A stretch of DNA of 64,000 nt from Flavobacterium saccharophilum (GCF_900142735.1 NZ_FRBY01000002.1:434001-498000); one strand, 5' to 3'. Shown: positions 36,170 to 45,717, numbered from the stretch's first letter. Numbers and translations: made by a program. Notes: generated by a model not told the origin, from the sequence alone.

Positions 36170-39100
36170 TTACTCTTTATGAGCTTCGATCAATTGTACT
36201 TCTTCATCGTCATCTTCATCATCATAACCATCTCTAGCAGGACCGCTTACTTTTTCCTGTAACGTCTGGAAAATGATAAACAATACCGGAATAACAAATA
36301 CTCCCAAAATAGTCCCGATTAACATACCTCCAACCGCTCCGGTTCCGATCGATTTATTTCCGACAGCTCCCGCTCCGGTAGCAAACATTAAAGGAACAAG
36401 ACCAAGAATAAAGGCAAACGAAGTCATCAAAATTGGTCGTAAACGCGCCACGGCTCCTTCAATTGCGGCCTGTACAATTGGCAATCCTTTTCGTCTTCGG
36501 TCTAATGCGAATTCGACAATCAAAATACCATTCTTCGCCAGTAATCCAATCAACATGATTAAGGAAATCTGCAGGTAAATATTACTGTTCAATTTGAAAA
36601 TAATCGAGAATAAATAAGCTCCCGCCAATCCAAACGGAATCGAAAATAATACCGCAAATGGCAAAATATAACTTTCATACTGCGCACTCAATAAGAAGTA
36701 AACAAACACCAAACAAAGAATAAAGATGAAAATAGTTTCACTTCCTGAAGCCAATTCTTCACGTGTTAGACCTGAGAATTCATAACCATAACCTGCTGGT
36801 AAATTTTCAGCAGCCACTTCCTGAATTGCCTTAATAGCATCTCCTGAACTAAAGCCCGGGTTGGGTGCTCCTGTAATCGAAATAGAAGTAAACAAGTTAA
36901 ATCTTGAAATCGATTCCGGTCCAAAAACTCTGGTCATTTTTACAAACTCTGTAATTGGTGCCATTGTTCCCGCACTGTTACGAACAAATATTTTATTTAA
37001 ACCTTCTGTATTCGTACGGAATTCCGGAGAAGCCTGTATCATCACACGGTATTGTTTTCCGAATTTATTGAAATTCGAAGCATACAAACCTCCATAATAC
37101 CCTTGCATCGTCGACAAAATCGAGTTTACCGGTACACCTGCATCTTTGGCTTTAGCCAAATTAATTTCCATCATATATTGTGGAAAACCAGGGTTAAATG
37201 GTGTTGTCGCATATTGTATTTCCGGACGTTTGGAAAGTTTTTCTAAAAAGTCAGTATTCACTTTATAGAATTCTGCTGTCGAATGACCTCCTTTATCCTG
37301 CAATTGAAATTCGAATCCACCACTTTGTCCAAATCCCTGAATCGTTGGTGGCGAAATAAAGAAAATATTAGCTTCACGAATACCGCTTGTTTTGGCGAAA
37401 AGCTGACCAATTACATCATTAACACTTAACTCACGTTCATCCCACGGTACTAATTTTACGATAACCATACTGTACGCACTTCCGGCTCCGGCTGTAAAGT
37501 TTTGCCCCACAATACGAAGCGTGTTTTTAACTCCCGGAATTGTTTTGGCAATACTATCTACTTGCTTGGCGATTACATCAGAACGTTCCATAGAGGCCGA
37601 TGGCGGTAAACTAATATTCGCGAAAACAGTTCCCTGATCTTCCGAAGGAACGAAAGCAGATGGTGTCGTTTTCATCATATAAAACAATCCTGCACTGGCA
37701 ATAAGAATAGCGGCCAATACAATCCATTTTTTAACAGAAAGGAAACTTACCGAACGTTTGTATCTGTTGGTTACATTATCAAATGCAACGTTAAACGAAG
37801 TGTAAAATCTTTGAAGATAACTTTTATGTTTATGGTCGTCAGCATGCGGTTTTAAAAGCAAAGCACACAATGCCGGGCTCAAAGTCAAGGCGTTAACTGC
37901 CGAAAGAATAATCGCAACCGCTAATGTAATACCAAATTGTTTGTAAAAAACCCCTGTAGATCCGTTAATGAACGTTACCGGAATAAATACCGCGGCCATT
38001 ACCAAAGTAATCGAAATAATCGCTCCGGAGATTTCATCCATCGCATCGATTGTCGCTTTTTTAGACGATTTATAACCATGATCCAGTTTGGCGTGTACGG
38101 CCTCGACGACGACAATCGCATCATCGACCACAATACCAATGGCCAAAACCATCGCAAATAATGTCAATAAGTTAATCGTAAATCCGAATAAACTTAGGAA
38201 GAAAAATGTTCCTACAATGGCAACCGGAACCGCAATCGCCGGAATTAATGTCGATCTAAAATCCTGAAGAAAGATAAATACAACAATAAAAACCAATATA
38301 AAAGCTTCAATTAAAGTATGAATTACCTTTTCGATAGAAGCATCCAAGTTTTCATTAACATCAACAAGAATGGTATACTTTACTCCTTTTGGGAAGTTTT
38401 TAGCCGCATCTTCTATCAGTTTTTTAGAATTGTTGATTACGTCACGCGCATTTGATCCCGGAGTCTGGCTAATCGCCATTGCCGCAGATTCTACACCGTT
38501 TGTTTTAATCGTAGATGCATAACTTAAAGATCCCAATTCTACTTTGGCAACGTCTTTTAATCGTAGCATTTGTCCGTTACCAACAGATTTGATGATGATT
38601 TCACCAAATTCCTTTTGGGTTGTTAAACGCCCTTTGTATTTAATTACATATTGAAACGCCTGATCGCCATTCTCACCAAACTTACCTGGTGCCGCTTCGA
38701 TATTTTGTTCGGCCAAAGCAGCCGAAATATCACTCGGAATCAGTTTATATTGCTGCATGATATCCGGTCTTAACCAGATTCTCATAGAATAATCTTTTGC
38801 ACCAAAAACCGTTACATCTCCTACTCCAACTACACGCTGAATTTGAGGCACAAGGTTAATCTTAGCATAGTTTTGAAGGAAAGTCTGATCGTACGCTTTA
38901 TCCTCACTATACAAAGAGAAAATCAATAAGTTACTACTCTGACTCTTTGTTACCGTTACACCAGCCTGAGTTACCTCTACCGGCAATAAACTCGTAGCTC
39001 TCGAAACCCTGTTCTGAACGTTTACCGCCGCTAAATCTGGATTTGTTCCTACTTTAAAGAAAATTTTGATTGAGGCATTTCCGTCATTTGTTGCTGAAGA

Positions 39101-39337
39101 GGTCATGTAGGTCATGTTCTCTACACCATTAATTTGCTCTTCTAACGGAATTACGATACTTTTTAATACCACATCCGCATTGGCGCCCGTATAACTGGCA
39201 GAAACGTTTACGGTTGGCGGAGCAATATCCGGATATTGAGAAATAGGCAGCTCAACAAGACCTAAAACACCCAGAATTACGATAATGACCGATATTACTG
39301 TAGAAAGTACTGGTCGTTGTATGAATATTTTAAACAT
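36170..39337 (-). CDS. RND-type multidrug efflux pump (AcrB/HAE1 family)
   Basis: A 1055-residue inner-membrane pump with 12 helices and two large periplasmic loops. The N-terminus MFKIFIQRPVLSTVISVII and PISQYPDIAPPTV are typical of HAE1 transporters. TM4 carries the proton-relay Asp pair in AIGIVVDDAIVVVEAV. The C-terminal helix region reads AKNGILIVEFALDRRRKG. It exports lipophilic drugs or dyes using the proton gradient. The last residues are highly acidic (DDEDDDEEV). It is eight bases from the membrane fusion gene. Confidence 0.95.
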   Translation of the reverse strand: MFKIFIQRPVLSTVISVIIVILGVLGLVELPISQYPDIAPPTVNVSASYTGANADVVLKSIVIPLEEQINGVENMTYMTSSATNDGNASIKIFFKVGTNPDLAAVNVQNRVSRATSLLPVEVTQAGVTVTKSQSSNLLIFSLYSEDKAYDQTFLQNYAKINLVPQIQRVVGVGDVTVFGAKDYSMRIWLRPDIMQQYKLIPSDISAALAEQNIEAAPGKFGENGDQAFQYVIKYKGRLTTQKEFGEIIIKSVGNGQMLRLKDVAKVELGSLSYASTIKTNGVESAAMAISQTPGSNARDVINNSKKLIEDAAKNFPKGVKYTILVDVNENLDASIEKVIHTLIEAFILVFIVVFIFLQDFRSTLIPAIAVPVAIVGTFFFLSLFGFTINLLTLFAMVLAIGIVVDDAIVVVEAVHAKLDHGYKSSKKATIDAMDEISGAIISITLVMAAVFIPVTFINGSTGVFYKQFGITLAVAIILSAVNALTLSPALCALLLKPHADDHKHKSYLQRFYTSFNVAFDNVTNRYKRSVSFLSVKKWIVLAAILIASAGLFYMMKTTPSAFVPSEDQGTVFANISLPPSASMERSDVIAKQVDSIAKTIPGVKNTLRIVGQNFTAGAGSAYSMVIVKLVPWDERELSVNDVIGQLFAKTSGIREANIFFISPPTIQGFGQSGGFEFQLQDKGGHSTAEFYKVNTDFLEKLSKRPEIQYATTPFNPGFPQYMMEINLAKAKDAGVPVNSILSTMQGYYGGLYASNFNKFGKQYRVMIQASPEFRTNTEGLNKIFVRNSAGTMAPITEFVKMTRVFGPESISRFNLFTSISITGAPNPGFSSGDAIKAIQEVAAENLPAGYGYEFSGLTREELASGSETIFIFILCLVFVYFLLSAQYESYILPFAVLFSIPFGLAGAYLFSIIFKLNSNIYLQISLIMLIGLLAKNGILIVEFALDRRRKGLPIVQAAIEGAVARLRPILMTSFAFILGLVPLMFATGAGAVGNKSIGTGAVGGMLIGTILGVFVIPVLFIIFQTLQEKVSGPARDGYDDEDDDEEVQLIEAHKE

Positions 39338-39344
39338 TTTTATT

Positions 39345-40511
39345 TTATTTTAAGTCGGCGTATACCGTTTCTGGATTCTGATTTTGAGGTTTAATTTCGC
39401 TTCCGTCTTTTAATGAAGCTACTCCTTCTAATACAATTTGATCTCCTGTTTTTAAACCACTTGTAACAACATAATAATTACCTGCTGTATTTTCTAAAAC
39501 TGTAATATTGACATTTTTAGTTTTTCCATCTTTTCCAACGATAACCGCGAAAATCTTATCCTGAAGTTCGAAGGTTGCACTTTGCGGAATTATTATTTTT
39601 TCTACAACTTCATTTGGAATTCTAACTGTAGTGCTGCTTCCGCTTCTGATAATACTTTTTGGATTTGCGAAACGTGCTCTAAAAGTTACCGAACCCGTTT
39701 CTGTATTGATTAATCCGTTTACCGTTTCCACTCTTCCTTTCTCAGGATACGTTGTACCATCTGAAAGAAGTAATGAAACCTCAGGCATATTTTTTATTTT
39801 TTGAGCCAGCGTAGTTCCTGGAGATGCTGTACTTTGAGTAAAATCCAAAAGCTTTTTTTCATTTAAAGCAAAATACGCGTAAACGTTACCAATGCTTGAA
39901 ACTGTTGTTAGCGGATCGGCTGTGTTTGAACTTACCAAACTTCCTAAACGAAACGGAATAGAACCTACAACGCCATTAACCGGACTTGTTACTGTTGTAT
40001 ACCCTAAATTGGTTTTAGCATTTACCAAAGCGGCATTTGCCTGCGCTAAAGTAGCCATAGCCGATTCATAATTATATTGTGCCGATTCTAAATCATATTT
40101 GCTAATAATTCCTTTTTCAACCAAAGGTTTTACTTTGTTAACTGCCAACTTTGCAGCACTTACAGAAGCCTGGGCACTTTTAATACTTGCAGAAGCAGTT
40201 CTAACTTCCTGCTCATATTCGGGAGCACTGATTTTGAATAAAGGCTGTCCTGTTTTTACAACCGCACCTTCATCAACAAAAATTTTATCGATATAACCTT
40301 CAACCCTTGGTCGAATTTCTATATTTTGTTGTCCTTGTATAGTTGCCGGGAAATCAGCATATAATGTCGCTGTTTTAGGCTCTAAAGTTAACGTTTTATA
40401 TTCCTTAATTTCTGGCGCACCGCCAGCCTGAGCTGATTTATCATTTTTATTTCCGCAAGAAGCGATGATAACTGAAGCAGCAAGAATGCTTAAAAAAGAT
40501 TGCTTATTCAT
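39345..40511 (-). CDS. RND efflux periplasmic adaptor (AcrA family)
   Basis: A 388-residue membrane fusion lipoprotein, signal ending IIASC (Cys19). The split biotinyl-lipoyl domain shows RPRVEGYIDKIFVDEGAVVKTGQPLF and LGYTTVTSPVNGVVG, with an alpha-helical hairpin between. It links pump and outer-membrane factor. First gene of the operon. The ~265-base gap to the divergent histidine kinase gene must contain both promoters. Confidence 0.93.
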   Translation of the reverse strand: MNKQSFLSILAASVIIASCGNKNDKSAQAGGAPEIKEYKTLTLEPKTATLYADFPATIQGQQNIEIRPRVEGYIDKIFVDEGAVVKTGQPLFKISAPEYEQEVRTASASIKSAQASVSAAKLAVNKVKPLVEKGIISKYDLESAQYNYESAMATLAQANAALVNAKTNLGYTTVTSPVNGVVGSIPFRLGSLVSSNTADPLTTVSSIGNVYAYFALNEKKLLDFTQSTASPGTTLAQKIKNMPEVSLLLSDGTTYPEKGRVETVNGLINTETGSVTFRARFANPKSIIRSGSSTTVRIPNEVVEKIIIPQSATFELQDKIFAVIVGKDGKTKNVNITVLENTAGNYYVVTSGLKTGDQIVLEGVASLKDGSEIKPQNQNPETVYADLK

Positions 40512-40778
40512 TTTGATGAAATATGAGATTGTCTATTTACTAAGATACAAAAGAACTAAAACTATTCACACAAAATTTTCCCAATAGACGAAGCGCCAGA
40601 TACAATCGATAAATATAGAGTGAGAACCGATAAAAGTTGTTTGAGTAAAAAACCGTAATTTTGATAAAGGCTCGTCGGCTGTAAAATGGTTTTTATGGAT
40701 TGTAATTCCATTTTGAGCGATTGGTTTTCTGTTATATTGCAATAAAAAGTAATATTGTCCTTAAAATCAGAAAGTATA

Positions 40779-41822
40779 ATGACATTTAATTTTTTCAAAC
40801 CTTATATGTTCCCCGTAATACATATCCTGACCTGGATATTGTTAGGATACATTCAGCTGTTTTACATACCGCTTACCTGGAATATTAATCTTCCTGGCAT
40901 TTTTTGGTTTTGGCAATCTCTTGTCTTATTTCTCCTGATCGTTATCTTCTATTATAATGCCTTGATTATAGTTCCAAAAACAATCATAAAAGATAACGTA
41001 ACACCGTTTTTACTGTGGGCGCTCTGGATCGTTTTTGCCCTGCAGCTTGTCTCTTATCTATATAATTACAATACCGATCTGCGTGATCAACTGGCAGCTC
41101 TTTTAGGCTTTAAAAAATATAGAAATGATTATTTTGATAATTATGTTTTCAGTTTAACCTTATTGGTTTTAGGAATCAGTACCAGTTTTGCCATGTTGCA
41201 GCATTGGCAAAAAGCCGCACAGCACAAACAAAAATTAGAACAGGATAAAACCATGGCCGAACTGGCAATGCTGAAAGCCCAGATTAATCCACACTTTTTT
41301 TTCAATTCGCTTAACAGTATTTATTCGCTTACCTACACAGACATTGAAGATTCCAGAAATGCTCTGCACACTTTAAGCCGAATGATGCGCTACTTGCTTT
41401 ACAGTACAGAAGAAAGAACCACATTACTAAAAGAAGCCGATTTTATGAAGGATTTTATTGCCCTGATGAAACTTCGTGCCAATAGCAAACTAACGATTAC
41501 CACAAACATTCCTGAAAAAATACACGACTATCCAATTGTTCCCATGTTGTTGTTACCTTTGGTAGAAAATGCTTTTAAACATGGTGTTCACGCCACAGAT
41601 AAAAGCGAAATACATATTTCACTTGTGCAAAATGGAAGTGATCTTACTTTTGAAGTAGAAAACACTTATTTCGAGAAATCTTCTACAACAAATGAAGGCG
41701 GTATCGGGCTAACCAATACAAAACGAAGACTTCATTTAATTTATCCAAACAAACATTCCCTGAAAGCTGGAATTGCCGAAAACGGAATGTATAACGTAAA
41801 ACTGCAAATAACTTTAGACTAA
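40779..41822 (+). CDS. LytS/YehU-type sensor histidine kinase
   Basis: A 347-residue membrane kinase. ATG 40779 is chosen; the frame extends to a TTG at 40755. Four hydrophobic helices (residues ~8-135) are followed by the His_kinase box KAQINPHFFFNSLNSIYSL with the phospho-acceptor His, and an ATPase domain with PLVENAFKHGV and GGIGLTNTKRRL. No extracellular sensor domain is present. Its stop overlaps the response regulator ATG (TAATG), so the pair is translationally coupled. It is divergent from the efflux operon. Confidence 0.9.
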   Translation: MTFNFFKPYMFPVIHILTWILLGYIQLFYIPLTWNINLPGIFWFWQSLVLFLLIVIFYYNALIIVPKTIIKDNVTPFLLWALWIVFALQLVSYLYNYNTDLRDQLAALLGFKKYRNDYFDNYVFSLTLLVLGISTSFAMLQHWQKAAQHKQKLEQDKTMAELAMLKAQINPHFFFNSLNSIYSLTYTDIEDSRNALHTLSRMMRYLLYSTEERTTLLKEADFMKDFIALMKLRANSKLTITTNIPEKIHDYPIVPMLLLPLVENAFKHGVHATDKSEIHISLVQNGSDLTFEVENTYFEKSSTTNEGGIGLTNTKRRLHLIYPNKHSLKAGIAENGMYNVKLQITLD

Positions 41823-42553
41823 TGACAACATTAAAATGTATAGCAGTTGATGATGAGCCTCTGGCGTTAAAATTGGTCGAAACTTTTATCGAGCAGACGC
41901 CTTTTCTGGAATTAATTTCCAGTTGTGACAATGCCGTTGAAGCCATGGGTGTAATCAGGGAAAAACAGCCGGATTTAGTCTTCTTAGATATTAATATGCC
42001 CAATTTAACCGGAATGGAATTGGCACGCCTTTTACAGGAACAGCCGGGATCATTGCCAAAAATTGTTTTTACGACGGCTTACAATCATTATGCTATCGAA
42101 GGTTATAGAGTGAATGCTGTTGATTATCTTTTAAAACCTTTCAGTTACGAAGAGTTTTTGCGTGCTGCCAATAAAGTTTTGCAATTGGCCGAAGAAACTT
42201 CAAATGAAAATCCGCAAGCCAGTGCTGAAGATGATTTCATCTTTTTAAAAGTAGAATACCAATGGGTTAAAGTGAATTTGAAAGACATTTTATACATCGA
42301 AAGTTTGAAAGATTACGTAAAAGTACATCTCGAAAATTCAGATAAAGCCTTGATGTCGCTGATTTCATTAAAAGCATTAGAAGAAAAATTACCCTCTTCA
42401 AAATTCATGCGAATGAACCGTTCGTTTATTGTTTCTCTTGAAAAAATAAGCGCGATCAGTAAGAATTCAATCTTCATTAATAAAACAGAAATTACGGTTG
42501 GCGAACAATATAAAGAGACATTTAAGGTAATCGTGGAAAAATGGATAAAATAA
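41822..42553 (+). CDS. LytTR-type response regulator
   Basis: A 243-residue regulator with a receiver domain (residues ~4-120; phospho-acceptor Asp56 in LVFLDINMPN, acidic pair DD near residues 10-11, Lys in LLKPFSYEEF) and a LytTR DNA-binding domain (~140-240). Cognate partner of the kinase it overlaps. The last 30 bases, encoding KVIVEKWIK and the stop, are repeated five times in the tandem array that follows immediately. Confidence 0.92.
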   Translation: MTTLKCIAVDDEPLALKLVETFIEQTPFLELISSCDNAVEAMGVIREKQPDLVFLDINMPNLTGMELARLLQEQPGSLPKIVFTTAYNHYAIEGYRVNAVDYLLKPFSYEEFLRAANKVLQLAEETSNENPQASAEDDFIFLKVEYQWVKVNLKDILYIESLKDYVKVHLENSDKALMSLISLKALEEKLPSSKFMRMNRSFIVSLEKISAISKNSIFINKTEITVGEQYKETFKVIVEKWIK

Positions 42554-43850
42554 TTAAGTTTCTACCGTAAGTCCCAGCGGGACGTCATATTTATAGCATT
42601 TTATACGGTGTGAGAATAGAGCCCCAGCGGGGTGAAATATCCCGCAATGCATATCGCTCCACTGGAGCTTTGAATCCGATCACATTTTATTAGCTATAAA
42701 CATAACGCTCCTATGGAGCTTTGAATCGGAATACATTTATTACATATAAACATAACATTAAAGTAATCGTCGAAAAATGGATAAAATAATTTAGTTTCTA
42801 CCGTAAGTCCCGGCGGGACGTCATATTTATAGAATTTTACACGGTGTGAGAATAGAGCCCCAGCGGGGCGAAATACCCCGCAATGCATATCGCTCCGCTG
42901 GAGCTTTGAATCCGATCACATTTTATTAGCTATAAACATAACGCTCCTATGGAGCTTTGAATCGGAATACATTTATTACCTATAAACATAACGTTAAAGT
43001 AATCGTCGAAAAATGGATAAAATAATGTAGTTTCTACCGTAAGTCCCAGCGGAACGTCATAGTTATAGCATTTTATACGGTGTGAGAATAGAGCCACAGC
43101 GGGTGAAATATCCCGCAATGCATATCGCTCCGCTGGAGCTTTGAATCCGATCACATTTTATTAGCTATAAACATAACGCTTCTATGGAGCTTTGAATCGG
43201 AATACATTTATTACCTATAAACATAACGTTAAAGTAATCGTCGAAAAATGGATAAAATAATGTAGTTTCTACCGTAAGTCCCAGCGGGACGTAATATTTA
43301 TAGCATTTTATACGGTGTGAGAATAGAGCCCCAGCGGGGCGAAATACCCCGCAATACATATCGCTCCTCTGGAGCTTTAAATCGGAATACATTTATTGCC
43401 TATAAACATAACGCTAAAGTAATCGTCGAAAAATGGATAAAATAATTTAGTTACTACCTTAAGTCCCAGCGGGACGTCATATTTATAACATTTTATAAGG
43501 TGTGAGAAGAGAGCCCCAGCGGGGTGAAATATCCCGCAACACATATCGCTCCGCTGGAGCTTTGAATCCGATCACATTTTATTAGCTATAAACATAACGC
43601 TCCTATGGAGCTTTGAATCGGAATACATTTATTGCCTATAAACATAACGCTAAAGTAATCGTCGGAAAATGGATAAAATAATTTAGTTTCTACCGTAAGT
43701 CCCAGCGGGACGTCATATTTATAGCATTTTATACGGTTTGAGAAGAGAGCCCCAGCGGGGTGAAATATCCCGTAATACATATCGCTCCCGCTGGAGCTTT
43801 GAATCCGATCACATTTTATTAGCTATAAACATAACGCTCCGATGGAGCAC
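42524..43850. repeat. Six-unit tandem array (~236 bp) with captured response-regulator gene ends
   Basis: A unit starting with GTCCCAGCGGGAC recurs at 42571, 42807 (as GTCCCGGCGGGAC), 43043 (degenerate), 43278, 43463 and 43699; spacings are 236, 236, 235, 185 and 236. Each unit has up to four mini-palindromes with 5-bp arms and a 3-base centre: GTCCCAGCGGGAC, GCCCCAGCGGGGC, GCTCCRCTGGAGC and GCTCCTATGGAGC. Between units lies a ~30-base copy of the response-regulator gene end (copies at 42760, 42996, 43231, 43416, 43652). The copies differ from the gene mainly by GTC for GTG, a synonymous change. Short - strand frames inside are repeats of one another and not genes. Confidence 0.95.
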
Positions 43851-43872
43851 ATTTTACAATATTTTACAAACC

Positions 43873-43880
43873 TACATTTG
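43873..43880 (+). promoter_or_regulatory. -7 box of the DUF3861 gene
   Basis: TACATTTG matches TAnnTTTG just after the tandem array ends, ~50 bases before the ATG at 43931. No clear -33 element. Confidence 0.4.
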
Positions 43881-43930
43881 AAGATAAATACCCCAATCTA
43901 TTTTTAACTACATAATACATTTTAAATCTC

Positions 43931-44224
43931 ATGGAAAAAAGATCAAACAAATATTACTTAACACTAAGCTTAAAAGAATACGCAAACGGTGAAACAAAAC
44001 CAGCAAAAGAACTCGGAATAGAATTTGGTAATCACGATGAAATATTTGATATCATCGAAAAAATAAAAGCTAAAAAATTATTCGATAATGAATCTGAAGC
44101 GATACAATTTGCATTGGGATTAAAATTATTCGGAGAAATAAAATTGAAGCATCGTAAAAATCCTTTATTTGATGAATTGAATGAGGTGTTTCCTGTGTTT
44201 ATGAAGAAGTTAAAGAGTTTGTAA
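43931..44224 (+). CDS. DUF3861 family protein
   Basis: A 97-residue cytoplasmic protein. SNKYYLTLSL, NHDEIFDIIEKIKAKKLF, EAIQFALGLKLFGE and HPLF-like KNPLFDELNEVFPVFMKKL follow the DUF3861 pattern. Family function is unknown. Single gene between the tandem array and a palindromic element; start supported by the family length. Confidence 0.75.
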   Translation: MEKRSNKYYLTLSLKEYANGETKPAKELGIEFGNHDEIFDIIEKIKAKKLFDNESEAIQFALGLKLFGEIKLKHRKNPLFDELNEVFPVFMKKLKSL

Positions 44225-44232
44225 CGTACTAT

Positions 44233-44335
44233 TGTCATTCCGAGGAACGAGGAATCCCCGCAAGTAGCTCCGCACAGCAAAGCATATAATCTTTGTCGAG
44301 CTTCTTGCGGGGATTCCTCCTCCGTCGGAATGACA
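44233..44335. repeat. Dispersed ~100-bp palindromic element, copy B
   Basis: TGTCATTCCGAGGAACGAGG at the left end and a near reverse complement at the right end (the right arm reads TCCTCCTCCGTCGGAATGACA, with a few changes) enclose a ~45-base centre. It is homologous to copy A at 13999-14098 and begins nine bases after the DUF3861 stop. Confidence 0.85.
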
Positions 44336-44364
44336 AACAATACGCAAGAAATGCTATGAAACAA

Positions 44365-44393
44365 AAAACGCTCCAGAGACATGAAGCGTTTTT
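44365..44393. terminator. Terminator between DUF3861 and redoxin genes
   Basis: AAAACGCT (44365-44372) pairs with AGCGTTTT (44385-44392), extendable by a mismatch. A and T runs flank it. Confidence 0.6.
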
Positions 44394-44411
44394 GTATAAA
44401 TGAAGGACCAA

Positions 44412-45023
44412 TTAAGCTTTCGCTTTTCTCTTAACTGTACAGCCAATTTCTTTTGTCTGTGTAATTGTTGGTTTTTGATTGCTTTTTAATGATGCAATTA
44501 CATCTTCAGCATATTTTGTTTTTTGTGGATTGTTTCCCTCAGGATCATTATCGATTGCGCCTACATACTCTACCACATTTCCTTTAGCCGATTTTGATAC
44601 GATAAAAAGATGCGGAGTACGTTTTGCACCATATTGATCTGTCACTTTTTGTCCTGCATCAAATAAATAAGGGAAAGGATATTTTTTGTTTTTGGCCAAT
44701 TCCTGCATTTTTTCGAAAGTATCTGCTTTAGAAGCTTCCGGATCATTTGGATTGATAGCGATTACAGGATAACCCTGTGGTCTGAATTTATTATCCAAAT
44801 CAATTATTCTTTGCTCATAACCTATGGCATATGGACATTTATTGCAGGTAAAAACGACAATATACCCTTTTGCTTTTGGGAAACTGGTAAACGAAACCTC
44901 TTTGCCATCAACATTTTTCAATTTAAAATCTGGTGCAGTATCTCCAGCTTTAAGGGTTGCATTTTGTGCCTGCGAAAGAAAGGCAGAAAACGCCAGCATA
45001 ATTAAAAGGATTATCTTTTTCAT
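44412..45023 (-). CDS. Exported redoxin/thioredoxin-fold protein
   Basis: A 203-residue secreted protein; signal ends FLSQAQ. The AhpC/TSA-type redoxin fold starts LKAGDTAPDFKL; the active site is CNKCP with Cys60 and Cys63. The C-terminus has a further Cys near residue 194 and a basic tail. Periplasmic thiol-disulfide exchange is likely. It starts two bases after the stop of the TlpA-like gene, forming a two-gene operon. Confidence 0.85.
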   Translation of the reverse strand: MKKIILLIMLAFSAFLSQAQNATLKAGDTAPDFKLKNVDGKEVSFTSFPKAKGYIVVFTCNKCPYAIGYEQRIIDLDNKFRPQGYPVIAINPNDPEASKADTFEKMQELAKNKKYPFPYLFDAGQKVTDQYGAKRTPHLFIVSKSAKGNVVEYVGAIDNDPEGNNPQKTKYAEDVIASLKSNQKPTITQTKEIGCTVKRKAKA

Positions 45024-45025
45024 GA

Positions 45026-45508
45026 TTACAGTTTTTTATATTCAGTTAATAATTGCTCATAGGTAAATTCGTTTTCCATAAATTTTCGTTTATTGCCTTT
45101 GATAAAAAGCGTTGCCGGAATACTTCCAGACCAGGACGGATCAATACGGTCAATATATTCTTGTGGACTGCTTTCATTCAATAGAAAAACTTCATTTTTT
45201 AAATTCTTTCTTTTCACAAACGGTACAACGGCCGAAGTTAATTTCGATTTAAAGTCAACACTTACCAGCAATACTTTCACTTTCTCTGATTTATAATTGG
45301 CCTGAAGCTTTTCAAAATGAGGTAATTCCTTAATGCATGGCGCGCACCAAGTTGCCCAAAAATTGACTACGTAAGTACTGTCTTTTCCATTTTTTATCCT
45401 TTCGTTGAGCTGGTCTATATTGAGCAGTTTTACATTTTGGCTGTATCCCGAAAATGTAAATGCCATTAATAAAAAGACGGAAAAACTAAATGTTTGAATT
45501 TTCATCAT
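45026..45508 (-). CDS. TlpA-like exported thioredoxin
   Basis: A 160-residue secreted thioredoxin-fold protein with signal ending SGYSQ and the active site WCAPC (Cys55, Cys58). The cis-Pro region reads SGSIPATLFIKG. ATG 45505 could be the start equally well (MM at the N-terminus). It is paired with the redoxin downstream, and the two may pass electrons in the periplasm. Confidence 0.88.
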   Translation of the reverse strand: MMKIQTFSFSVFLLMAFTFSGYSQNVKLLNIDQLNERIKNGKDSTYVVNFWATWCAPCIKELPHFEKLQANYKSEKVKVLLVSVDFKSKLTSAVVPFVKRKNLKNEVFLLNESSPQEYIDRIDPSWSGSIPATLFIKGNKRKFMENEFTYEQLLTEYKKL

Positions 45509-45541
45509 ACAATTGAATGTTTTGTTTCTGAATTATCCTTA

Positions 45542-45549
45542 CAAATGTA
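45542..45549 (-). promoter_or_regulatory. -7 box of the TlpA-like/redoxin pair
   Basis: TACATTTG on the - strand, matching TAnnTTTG, ~34 bases before the ATG. A -33 TTG is not evident. Confidence 0.4.
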
Positions 45550-45717
45550 ACCGATAAGTTTTTTTGTTGTTGTTAATGAAAGTTTAATATCCCTTTATTC
45601 TCCCTAAATTATTTAAAAAAATTAAAACGTTTTCGCTTTTTTAAGGACTTTTTAAGCACCAAAAAATTCCCTCACCAAATTTCTATTCGTAAATTAGCAA
45701 AAACAAAATTGATTCGA

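Noticed and set aside
40562..40798. 78-residue - strand frame in the efflux/kinase intergenic gap
   Set aside because: Starts with TTG inside the opposite kinase gene, no family resemblance, and overlaps the region needed for both promoters.
42694..43780. Four similar ~64-75-residue - strand open frames within the tandem array
   Set aside because: They are the same repeat read in reverse, lack initiation signals, and change with unit length; they are by-products of the array.
42524..43850. CRISPR array
   Set aside because: Units are ~236 bases and homologous throughout; there are no unique spacers and no cas genes.
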